NCBI RefSeq assembly: GCF_031157315.1
Contig: NZ_JAVIFU010000010.1
Coordinates: forward strand, 62,001 to 126,000
Reading direction: 5' to 3'
Length of the DNA: 64,000 nucleotides
Source of the DNA: Paenibacillus sp. LHD-38
GTDB taxonomy: Bacteria > Bacillota > Bacilli > Paenibacillales > Paenibacillaceae
The notes under the pieces: model-generated
The model's database searches: none
Seen by the model: the letters and a program-made list of their open reading frames with translations, nothing else
What the model was told of the DNA's origin: nothing
Shown: positions 17,663 to 27,453 of the stretch, one piece after another
Layout of the letters: every line of letters begins with the position of its first letter
Numbering within the stretch: the stretch's first letter is position 1
Made by a program: the position numbers and the translations under genes

Positions 17663-19240
17663 TCATGAAGCAGGAAACCAAACCTCGACGATCGTCCCTA
17701 TACCCAGCTCGCTGGATACGACTAGACGCCCATTATGAGAGGATACTATTTTATCCACCATCATCATGCCTAGTCCGTTCCCGTCACGTCTTGTCGTATG
17801 AAAGGGCTGCCCGATGCGCTGCTTTACTTCTTCTGTCATGCCAACGCCGTTATCCATAAACTGAATCCGTTGATAATGATCGACGATATCCAGCAGGACA
17901 TTTATCTCGCCTCCGAATGGCAAAGCCTCCATCGCATTTTTCAAAATATTCAAAAACACTTGCTTCACTTGGTCACGATCGCATGGAATCGTCGTCGATT
18001 CAATAAATTGTGTACGGATTACAATCCCGTTCATCTCGAATTGCATTTCTAATACGGACAAGACCTCTTGCAGAATTACAGCGCATTGCTCATCCTTGTA
18101 TTGTATCGCCTGCGGTCTCCCTAATATTAAAAACTCGCCCACAATGGCATTCATTCGCTCCAGCTCCGACATCATCAGGTTGTAATAATGAGGATTGGTT
18201 GTCTTGCTTGATAATTGGAGTATGCCCTTTACCGTAGTCATCGGATTACGGATTTCATGTGCGATGCTTACCGCGAGTTGACCGGCAAACCCTAACTTCT
18301 CGCTATTGCGCAGCAGCTCTTCCGTCATCTTCATTTCGGTAATGTCCCTCAGGCTGCCAACGACCCGAATAAGCTGCTCATTGTCATAGATAGGTACTAC
18401 ATCAAGCATGTAATAATTCAGCTTATCTTCTACCATAATAGAAACTTCTTCACCCACGCATGACTCGCCGTGCAGGATTACTCTTTCAAAATACGGCCCA
18501 ATCCTGCTCATGTGAAAAACGCTTGTACCTACGATGAAACGTTTCTCATGGATTGCCATGCCCAGTATGAATGTGCTGTTATCATTTATTTCTAGGATGG
18601 ATCCCCTTGCATCGGTAATAATGACGCCGTAATAATTAGTCTCGAGCAGCACCTGATTCAGGATTTGAAGCTGGGTGTTCTGTTTGTGTAACAACAGCTC
18701 ACGCTCAATCGAATCAACGATTGTACATAAGAGGGCAAGTAAATGGGGATGAGCGGATTGTATGTCTGTCATGAGCGAAAGCGTTCCGAGCAGCTGGCCA
18801 TTGTCTTCCGCGTGAATAGGAGCCGTGTAGCATGCAAGCTGGTGCAATACCTTATGGTAGTGGTCCTCTCCTACAAGCTGAACCGGGAGATCGTTACGCA
18901 AGCATAAATCAATCGCGTTCGTACTCAACTCTTCCGAGAAACGAACTCCCTCCGTTATTCCCAATTGACGCACCTTGCTTATAATAGACGGGTTCCCTTT
19001 GAATTCAAGAATAAAACCCTTGTCATCCGTGATAGCAACTAAAAAAGGATCGCCAGGGACAGAGGATAAAAACTTATCTACAAATAGGCTGATAACCTCG
19101 ATAACGTCTTTGTAGTGGGCTTGCCGGGATTCCAGCTCCTCTTTAGAAAACCATTCTGTATATTTAGGAAGCTCGTCCGGGTTTAAGCCCCGCAACCGGC
19201 ATTGTTCATGTGATTCTAGGACCATATTATTATTTATCAT
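17663..19240 (-). CDS. Soluble histidine kinase with GAF-like and PAS domains
   Basis: 525 residues, no transmembrane helix. The N-terminal sensor (about 40-190) resembles the GAF-like domain of AcoR-type activators (GVRFSEELSTNAIDLCLRNDLPVQLVGEDHYHKVLHQL, read here in parts: STNAIDL, VGEDHYHK, CYTAPIH). A PAS domain follows (about 205-310, YYGVIITDARGSILEINDN), then HisKA with SIAHEIRNPMTTVKG and HATPase_c with N box NILKNAMEALP, G1 DNGVGM and G2 GNGLGMMMV. No partner response regulator is adjacent, as for orphan kinases feeding the sporulation phosphorelay; that role is an inference. GTTAGTTGG upstream is a weak ribosome-binding site. Confidence 0.88.
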   Translation of the reverse strand: MINNNMVLESHEQCRLRGLNPDELPKYTEWFSKEELESRQAHYKDVIEVISLFVDKFLSSVPGDPFLVAITDDKGFILEFKGNPSIISKVRQLGITEGVRFSEELSTNAIDLCLRNDLPVQLVGEDHYHKVLHQLACYTAPIHAEDNGQLLGTLSLMTDIQSAHPHLLALLCTIVDSIERELLLHKQNTQLQILNQVLLETNYYGVIITDARGSILEINDNSTFILGMAIHEKRFIVGTSVFHMSRIGPYFERVILHGESCVGEEVSIMVEDKLNYYMLDVVPIYDNEQLIRVVGSLRDITEMKMTEELLRNSEKLGFAGQLAVSIAHEIRNPMTTVKGILQLSSKTTNPHYYNLMMSELERMNAIVGEFLILGRPQAIQYKDEQCAVILQEVLSVLEMQFEMNGIVIRTQFIESTTIPCDRDQVKQVFLNILKNAMEALPFGGEINVLLDIVDHYQRIQFMDNGVGMTEEVKQRIGQPFHTTRRDGNGLGMMMVDKIVSSHNGRLVVSSELGIGTIVEVWFPAS

Positions 19241-19395
19241 TTTGTTTTACCAACTAACCTTTCCAGGACCTCTTGCTTCCATATTGTTGGACATTATCCA
19301 ATATTCTAGCTTAACTGTTCACAATCCTTCCCATATTTATTAAAAATCGCTTATAATTTCCGAATTCATGCAATTTCGTATCGGGAACAACAAAA

Positions 19396-19439
19396 AAAAG
19401 CGATGCTTAACGGTAAGGAACCCTTAAGCAATCGCTTTT
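19396..19439 (-). terminator. Terminator after the 19.5-kb surface protein
   Basis: AAAAGCGAT (19396-19404) pairs with ATCGCTTTT (19431-19439), inner CTTAA/TTAAG; an eight-T run follows on the minus strand. Confidence 0.85.
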
Positions 19440-19454
19440 CTATGACCATTTCTA

Positions 19455-20582
19455 TTACGCTTTAGGCAAAAGCTTAATCTTCATATCATCGAGATAAAAG
19501 GTCGTCAATCCTTCGTAGCCGGAGTCGCTTCCGACAATGACATAAATCTCGCCTTGCTCATTGGATTGGAGCGTTGTGCTGTATTGCATTGCTACCGGCT
19601 GAAAACCTTTAAGCGAACTATTGGGCTGTACCATATTTCCGACGATTTTCATATCATCGCCTTCTGTTTGCTGGTTGCCTTTATCAATATTCATGCGGTA
19701 GTACGTCTGCCCTTCGGTATCCGACTGGAAGGTTCTAGGCTCTTTGCTCACGAAGCCCGCTTTAATGCTTACCGCTTCCCCAGGCGCTCCGCCAACTCCC
19801 ACCATGCCGCCGGCTTGGTCCGTATAAAGCTGGAAGGATAATGATGCTTGATACATGGTATGCGGTTCAAGGCCTTCGATTTTCTTCGTCACAAACATAA
19901 ACAAGTCGTCGCTGCGATTCATTCCGCTTAGCTTTAAACCGTAGTTTGTTTTATTTTTTGCCGTAGGCAGCAATTCTCTTGCATATTTCAAATCATAGAT
20001 ATACGCATTATAGTCTACAGGCAAATCGGCAAAGGCACCCTTCCAGCCTTCTTCGCCTTGGTCAAAGGTATAATGGAACGATAGCCCCGCCTCGCTCGCC
20101 TGCATCGTAATTATTTTTTTCTTCGCGTCCCAGGTCGTTTCCGCTCCAAGCAGCTGAGCTACCATTTTTGCGGGAACAAAGGTTGTGCCTTTCACGACAG
20201 CTACCTTTGCAGGCAGCTTCACATTTTTTATATAAGTGCCAACAACCGCATCGCTGTTGATCGTCAAGCTTACGGTTAATCCGTCGCGGCTCAAAGTAAT
20301 TTTTTTCGTTGCCGCATCCAAATGAATGGCAGCTTGCAATCCCTCCGCCAAAGCTCTCACCGGAACCATGGTTACGCCGTTTAGAACATAAGGAGCTGCA
20401 GCTAACGTATGCTCTCCGCGATAATCTATCGATTTGTTGCTGCCGATTTGAAATTGAAGAGAGGTGGAAGGATTACCTGCAGCGCTGTATGAAATCCCTC
20501 CCGGAGCTATGGCGCTTAGAAGTATGGCTGTCGTAAGTGAAGCCACGACTATTTTTCTGTTCAGCAATTGTTTTAAGGTCAT
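19455..20582 (-). CDS. Secreted copper-amine-oxidase N-terminal domain protein with C-terminal beta-sandwich
   Basis: 375 residues. Signal peptide about 1-33 (LSAIAPGGISYSAA). Two amine-oxidase-N-terminal-type repeats (about 45-160) are seen in VPVRALAEGLQAAIHLD and FVPAKMVAQLLGAETTWDAKKK. The C-terminal 200 residues (FTFDQGEEGWKGAFADLP; YLDDMKIKLLPKA at the end) resemble a carbohydrate-binding-module-like jelly roll. Extracellular; probably binds wall polymer or external polysaccharide, which is an inference. Ribosome-binding site AAGGATGG 7 nt before ATG. Confidence 0.8.
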   Translation of the reverse strand: MTLKQLLNRKIVVASLTTAILLSAIAPGGISYSAAGNPSTSLQFQIGSNKSIDYRGEHTLAAAPYVLNGVTMVPVRALAEGLQAAIHLDAATKKITLSRDGLTVSLTINSDAVVGTYIKNVKLPAKVAVVKGTTFVPAKMVAQLLGAETTWDAKKKIITMQASEAGLSFHYTFDQGEEGWKGAFADLPVDYNAYIYDLKYARELLPTAKNKTNYGLKLSGMNRSDDLFMFVTKKIEGLEPHTMYQASLSFQLYTDQAGGMVGVGGAPGEAVSIKAGFVSKEPRTFQSDTEGQTYYRMNIDKGNQQTEGDDMKIVGNMVQPNSSLKGFQPVAMQYSTTLQSNEQGEIYVIVGSDSGYEGLTTFYLDDMKIKLLPKA

Positions 20583-20711
20583 TAGTCTACCATCCTTTTT
20601 TCGTCAGTCATTTTATTATACTCTACTAACGTAACTTGGACGATATATGTTGCGGAGAAAATGATCCTTAATCCAATCTGAACTCGGTGAGGGTTAGTCG
20701 GGTGAGTGGCG

Positions 20712-22770
<2,059 letters not shown>

Positions 22771-22883
22771 CCGCAGTCCCTCCTACGACATTCCATTCTC
22801 TTCTCATGCCAGTCGGTTTATGGATCCATACCCTTCATCATATGAAGCTGCTTCTGCATGTGTTTCGTTGTTCCGTGATTATT

Positions 22884-22974
22884 CCCATAGTATGGGCATG
22901 TATCTCTACTATTAAAAATAGTTCTATCGTTTAATACAATTATTCAATAATAACTGACAATTCCCATGTGATAT
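22884..22974. promoter_or_regulatory. Possible CymR-type operator region between mccA and the MFS gene
   Basis: Minus-strand ATGGGAATA (22893-22885) and ATGGGAATT (22974-22966) share the ATNGGAATT half recalled for CymR boxes. The first overlaps a perfect odd palindrome, CCCATAGTATGGG (22884-22896). The 267-bp divergent region (22771-23038) is AT-rich with several possible -10 elements (for example TAATACAAT), none decisive. Confidence 0.35.
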
Positions 22975-23038
22975 GCTGGTTTTATGTTTTTAAGCCCTTT
23001 AAATCAGGTTTCCCGTCATGGATAAAGGAGGTTTACGC

Positions 23039-24523
23039 TTGTTAGCCGGATGGACAGAAAAATTAAGCAAGCCCCTTTTATCTAAAACGTCATTCTGGCC
23101 TGCTCTAGCGACCCTCTTTTTCGGTTCATTTGTAGGCATGTACCATGTTGTTTCGCTTAACGTATCCTTGCCGGGTTTTATGGGCATTTTTCATACCGAT
23201 CTTGGTAGGGTGCAATGGATCGTTACCGGGTTTTCACTTGCATGCGGCGTTATCGCTCCTGCCGCCGGCTATGCGGAAAATCGCTTCGGCGGAAAAAAGG
23301 TTTTTTTATCGTGCCTGATCGGGATTACAGTCACTTCCTTGCTTTGCGCGCTGTCTTGGAATATTTATGCGCTCATTGCATTTCGCATCTTGCAGGGCTT
23401 GTTCTGCGGACTCATCCAGCCGGTATCCCTAGCCTTTATTTATCGGACCGTCCCAGCTGAAAAGCAGCCGATGGCAGTGAGTATCTGGTCGTTTTCAACC
23501 ATACTCGGAACGGCGCTGGCTCCTTCCGTAAGCGGCTGGCTGCAGGGCTATGATTGGCATTGGATATTTCTTGTCACCGTGCCAATTGGGATATTAGCAT
23601 TCCTTATCGGTATTCGAATCCTTCCATCCAGCCCGGTCAATAAGGAAACCAAGCTGGACCGCAAAGGACTTGCGCTGGCAGCTGTGGGCAGCCTTTCGCT
23701 ATTGCTGCTGTTTGGAAATAGTTATGCTTGGGGCTGGCGTTCGGCGGCTTTTTGGGTATGTCTGGTCGCAGGCCTTGCATGCGCGGCCCTGTTCGTCATC
23801 CATCAGCTGCGCTCGGATGCGCCCCTGCTGCAGCTGCGTCTGTTCCGCAATCGAACGTTTGCAATAAGCCTGGTCATATCGCTCATTCTCTCCGTTGCGC
23901 TGTATTCGGGTATTTATTTCATCCCTCTTTACTTAGCAGAAATTCATGCCCTTAGCTCGTTCCATATCGCTCTTTTGTTTTTGCCGGGGGCGGCATGCCT
24001 GACCTGCGCAACCTTCTTCTCCGGGCGCTATTACAATAAGCTGGGTCCCGCAGCGCTCGCTATTACGGGCTGCATTATTCTCATTGCCACAACCTATCTG
24101 TTCAGCCGTTTGCAGCTCAGCACAAGCCTGCTGACGATTATGATCATCATTGCGGTCCGAAATACCGGAACCGGCCTGGCCCTAACTCCCGTTACCAATG
24201 CGGGAATGATGGCCATCCCCAAAGAGCTGAGCGGCCATGCCTCTGCGCTCATTAATTGGCTCAGGCAAATTTTCAGTTCGATGGCTTTAGGCTTGTTTAC
24301 CTCCTTGTTCTATGCAAGGCTTGCCGTTCATCAAACCCGCATCGGTGAGGGGGAGGAGGTTTTTCCAAAGGCTTATACAATGAGCATTAATGATGCGTTC
24401 TTAATCTCCGCTGTGTGCATTTTAACCGCGCTGCCGCTCGCCATGCTGCTGCGGAAACGGTATGTTGGCAGCAAGGAAGCTAACCCGGCCAAACTCAAAA
24501 AGACTGTCCCGACAGAAGGGTAA
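23039..24523 (+). CDS. MFS transporter, DHA2-like drug/metabolite exporter
   Basis: 494 residues from TTG 23039, preceded by AAAGGAGG with a 7-nt gap; an ATG at 23018 lies upstream of that site and has none of its own. About 14 transmembrane helices as in the DHA2 (EmrB/QacA) group, with the loop motif GYAENRFGGKKVFL after helix 2 and motif C-like GTALAPSVSGWL in helix 5. Divergent from mccAB and convergent with the metQNI operon, so export of a sulfur compound is conceivable but unproven. Confidence 0.85.
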   Translation: MLAGWTEKLSKPLLSKTSFWPALATLFFGSFVGMYHVVSLNVSLPGFMGIFHTDLGRVQWIVTGFSLACGVIAPAAGYAENRFGGKKVFLSCLIGITVTSLLCALSWNIYALIAFRILQGLFCGLIQPVSLAFIYRTVPAEKQPMAVSIWSFSTILGTALAPSVSGWLQGYDWHWIFLVTVPIGILAFLIGIRILPSSPVNKETKLDRKGLALAAVGSLSLLLLFGNSYAWGWRSAAFWVCLVAGLACAALFVIHQLRSDAPLLQLRLFRNRTFAISLVISLILSVALYSGIYFIPLYLAEIHALSSFHIALLFLPGAACLTCATFFSGRYYNKLGPAALAITGCIILIATTYLFSRLQLSTSLLTIMIIIAVRNTGTGLALTPVTNAGMMAIPKELSGHASALINWLRQIFSSMALGLFTSLFYARLAVHQTRIGEGEEVFPKAYTMSINDAFLISAVCILTALPLAMLLRKRYVGSKEANPAKLKKTVPTEG

Positions 24524-24546
24524 TTCCTGTTGGAGCAGTCTTTTTT
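24497..24546. terminator. Shared terminator of the MFS gene and metI
   Basis: AAAAAGACTG (24497-24506) pairs with CAGTCTTTTTT (24536-24546), with an inner CAG/CTG stem. The 5' arm lies in the last MFS codons. T-runs on both strands. Confidence 0.8.
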
Positions 24547-24559
24547 GATGCCCATCCTT

Positions 24560-25240
24560 TCAATGCTTTCGCAGCTTTTTTGAAACCCAATTCCCGATGG
24601 ATTGCATCAGCTGCACGAGTAAAATAAGAATAATGACACATACGTACATGACTTCGGGCTCCCAGCGCTGATATCCGTAACGGATGGCCACATCCCCGAG
24701 ACCGCCGGCCCCCATTACGCCTGCCATCGCAGTCGCTCCAATCAAGCCGATTGTGGCAATGGTAAGACTGAGCACGATGCCTGGTCTCGCCTCCTTCAGA
24801 ATGACCTGCCAAATGATTTGCCGCCTTGATGCGCCCATCGCTTGAAAAGCCTCAATGACACCGGGATTCACTTCGAGCAAGGCCGATTCAATCAGTCTCG
24901 CAATATAAGGCGCCGTATAGAATACAAGCGGTACGATAGCTCCTTTTACCCCGATTGTCGTATGCACGATCCATTTCGTAATCGGAATAATAGCAATTAA
25001 TATAATAATAAAAGGGACCGAGCGAAGGATGTTTATGACCGTGTTGAGCAAATGGTACAGCGTAAGGCTGGCGTAGATATGGTTTGGGCGCAGCACAACT
25101 AAGCAGATGCCAAGAAATAGTCCGATTAAGGTCGAGAAGAGCAATGACCAGCCTACCATGGCTGCCGTTTCTCCCAGAGCCTCCGTATAAAGCACACGAT
25201 TTTCAATTAGGCTGTCTAAGAAGCTATCCAGCATGATCAA
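24560..25240 (-). CDS. metI: Methionine ABC transporter permease MetI
   Basis: 226 residues, five hydrophobic helices and the permease EAA loop (AFQAMGASRRQIIWQVILKEA). Belongs to the MetNIQ importer of D- and L-methionine. Overlaps the end of metN by 17 bp. Integral membrane protein; requires the MetN ATPase, which is broken in this sequence. Confidence 0.92.
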   Translation of the reverse strand: MIMLDSFLDSLIENRVLYTEALGETAAMVGWSLLFSTLIGLFLGICLVVLRPNHIYASLTLYHLLNTVINILRSVPFIIILIAIIPITKWIVHTTIGVKGAIVPLVFYTAPYIARLIESALLEVNPGVIEAFQAMGASRRQIIWQVILKEARPGIVLSLTIATIGLIGATAMAGVMGAGGLGDVAIRYGYQRWEPEVMYVCVIILILLVQLMQSIGNWVSKKLRKH

Positions 25241-26260
25241 GCACCTCCACCTGCATGCCGTTTTGAATCATATACGCAATTCCTTGCTGGATGACCCCCG
25301 AATTGTCAGGCAGGCTGATAATGAGGAAGCCAAACACGGTGTCTTTTATTTTTGTAATATTCCCGTACAGAATACTTGGCCGCAGCTGGTAGCGCAGCGT
25401 TAAGTCCGCTAGAATCGGCTCGCTTACCGTTTCTCCAACGAATGAAATGCGAAGCAGCTGCCCTTCGCCAGCTTGGTGCCCCCCTCTTTCAAGCAGCTCC
25501 GGCGGCAAATCGATATCAAACACGCTTTTTGTAAAATTTTTCGTCGTAACCGTGCGCGGATTTATAAACAGCTCCAGAATGGTGCCTTGCTCTACTATGA
25601 CGCCATCCTCCATGACGGCGACCCGATCACAGATTTTTTTCACAACATTCATCTCATGGGTAATGAGCACGATCGTAATCCCATAGGTACGGTGAATGTC
25701 GAGCAGCAGGTTCAATATCGAATCGGTCGTTTGCGGATCAAGCGCCGATGTTGCCTCATCGCATAATAAAATTTCCGGTTCATTGGCAAGCGCCCTTGCA
25801 ATAGCCACGCGCTGCTTCTGGCCTCCCGACAATTGAGCGGGAAACGCTCCTCTCTTCTTCTCAAGGCCGACGAGCGACAATAACTCATTTACCCTCGCCT
25901 CGATTTGTTTTTTTGGAAGGCCTGCCAGCACGAGCGGCGATGCAATATTTTGATAAACGGTACTCGACATCAGCAAATTGAAGTTCTGAAAAATCATGCC
26001 GATTTTACGCCGCTACGCCGCATCATTCGAAGCTGCTGCTCGTTCAGCGCTGCAAGCTCCGTTCCATTCACCCTTACCGTACCTGCTGAAGGCCGCTCCA
26101 AATAGTTGATGCACCGCAGCAGCGAGCTCTTTCCTGCGCCGCTGTAGCCGATAATACCGAATATTTCACCTTTGCGGATGTGAAGATTAGCGTCTTTTAC
26201 CGCATGGACTTCCTGCTTGCCCTGTTGATACGTTTTGCTTACGTTTTCGATCCAGATCAC
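25224..26260 (-). pseudogene. metN: Methionine ABC transporter ATP-binding protein MetN, frameshifted by an 8-bp tandem duplication
   Basis: The N-terminal part (26260-25994) holds Walker [10 protein letters not shown] and ends [14 protein letters not shown]. The rest continues in another frame (25997-25224): Q loop MIFQNFN, signature QLSGGQKQR, Walker B LLCDEATSALD, switch His LITHEM and the C-terminal NIL regulatory domain (about the last 90 residues), which binds methionine in this family. The cause is visible: TACGCCGC at 26006-26013 is repeated at 26014-26021. Removing one copy restores RRKIGMIFQ, as in other MetN proteins, and a protein of about 345 residues. The premature TGA overlaps the natural ATG of MIFQ as ATGA, so two coupled fragments could be made. 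Confidence 0.93.
26006..26021 (+). repeat. 8-bp tandem duplication inside metN
   Basis: TACGCCGC occurs twice in a row. One copy is enough for the conserved MetN frame; the second shifts it. Such duplications arise by slippage and can revert. Confidence 0.95.
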
Positions 26261-26289
26261 TCTAAAACCGCCGCCTCTGCTAAAATGTT

Positions 26290-26320
26290 AAAAAGGTCCC
26301 TTCATCTAAGAAGAGACCTA
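26290..26320 (-). terminator. Hairpin between metQ and metN
   Basis: AGGTC (minus 26319-26315) pairs with GACCT (26298-26294), with an inner CTTC/GAAG-type stem, followed by TTTTT on the minus strand. In this position it would reduce expression of metNI relative to the binding protein, as is common in ABC operons. Confidence 0.7.
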
Positions 26321-26333
26321 AGCTTTTATCCAA

Positions 26334-27158
26334 TTACCAAGATGCAACAATATAAGTACCGTATTTTTCCTCCACGAATTTCTTAACTTGATCGGAATGA
26401 TACGCTTTAATCAGCCGTTGGAATACCGGCTTATCCTTGTCTTCTGTTCTTACCGCGATAATGTTAACCCAAGGAGAATCCTTAGGCTCGATAAAAATGG
26501 CGTCCTTTGTCGGCACGAAGCCTGCTTCCACCGCATAATTGGTGTTAATGACCGCTGCCGTCAAATCGCCAAGCGCTTTCGGAATAAACGCCGCATCGAG
26601 CTCCTCGAATTTCAAATTGAGCTTATTTTCCGCGATATCGCGTACGGTCGCTTTGATGCCCACGCCTTCCTTCAGCTTGATGAGGCCCGCATTTTCGAAC
26701 AGAATTAATGCTCTGGCGCCATTCGTCGGATCGTTAGGCAAGCCAATAACGTCGCCTTCCTTTATTTCGGAAACCTCTTTAATTTTCTCGGAATAGAAGC
26801 CGATCGGAAAATTAAGCGTATTGGCGATCTTTACGATATCAAGATTGTTATCCTTCTTGAATTGATCGAGATAGGGCTCATGCTGGAACGCGTTAGCATC
26901 TAACTCGCCTTCCGCCAGCACCTTATTCGGCTGTACATAGTCGTTGAATACGACCAGCTCGATATCAAGGCCATCCTTTGCCGCGACCTCCTGCACTTGC
27001 TTCCAGATCTCCTCCTCAACACCCGCCGATATTCCTACCTTCAGCTTCTCCTTCTCTCCATCTCCTTCTGCTTCAGTGGAGGCTGGTTTGCTGCTGCATG
27101 CCGCAAGTGCGGCTGATAATACCAGTGTCAGCACAATCAACACGAATTTTTGCTTCAT
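26334..27158 (-). CDS. metQ: Methionine-binding lipoprotein MetQ
   Basis: NlpA-family substrate-binding protein, 274 residues from ATG 27158, preceded by AGGAGG at 8 nt (an in-frame ATG at 27197 has no such site). Lipobox region LSAALAACSS, then KVGISAGVEEEIWKQV, FNDYVQPNKVLAEGELDANAFQH and GLPNDPTNGARAL, all typical of MetQ. Anchored on the outer face of the membrane; delivers methionine to MetNI. First gene of the operon; a promoter and a leader hairpin lie upstream. Confidence 0.93.
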   Translation of the reverse strand: MKQKFVLIVLTLVLSAALAACSSKPASTEAEGDGEKEKLKVGISAGVEEEIWKQVQEVAAKDGLDIELVVFNDYVQPNKVLAEGELDANAFQHEPYLDQFKKDNNLDIVKIANTLNFPIGFYSEKIKEVSEIKEGDVIGLPNDPTNGARALILFENAGLIKLKEGVGIKATVRDIAENKLNLKFEELDAAFIPKALGDLTAAVINTNYAVEAGFVPTKDAIFIEPKDSPWVNIIAVRTEDKDKPVFQRLIKAYHSDQVKKFVEEKYGTYIVASW

Positions 27159-27215
27159 TTTCATTTCCTCCTGCTTGATGGTTTTTTTCCAGCTCATGAA
27201 CGGCTAAGAACAAAG

Positions 27216-27277
27216 AAAAGCCCTTACTCTACAGAAAACGGCCTCCTGCGCCGCCGTTCCGTAAAATAAGAGCTTTT
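27216..27277 (-). terminator. Terminator-like hairpin in the metQ leader
   Basis: On the minus strand AAAAGC (27277-27272) pairs with GCTTTT (27221-27216). Inside are further pairings (CTTA/TAAG, ACGGC/GCCGT). It is followed by CTTTGTTCTT, and lies between the promoter and the metQ ribosome-binding site, so it is a candidate attenuator. No SAM-I (S-box) motifs are visible in the leader. Confidence 0.55.
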
Positions 27278-27319
27278 AGTCGTCTAATCAGCTCAATAGC
27301 ATATAATTCCGATGAAATT

Positions 27320-27349
27320 ACTATAGATTAAATTTCAGCATTCTGTCAA
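27320..27349 (-). promoter_or_regulatory. Promoter of metQ-metN-metI
   Basis: On the minus strand TTGACA (27349-27344), an 18-bp spacer and TATAGT (27325-27320). Predicted start near 27313, giving a leader of about 155 nt. Confidence 0.65.
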
Positions 27350-27453
27350 CGATTTTATTTGTCATTGCAATGCCAGCATCCCCATGAATGACCAATCAAA
27401 AAGAAAGGCTATGTCATCATGAAAATGAACATAGCCCTCTTCTTATTATTCGC

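Noticed and set aside
27158..27349. SAM-I riboswitch upstream of metQ
   Set aside because: None of the conserved blocks (kink-turn and GGTGGAGGGA-type core) are found; only a promoter and a hairpin can be supported.
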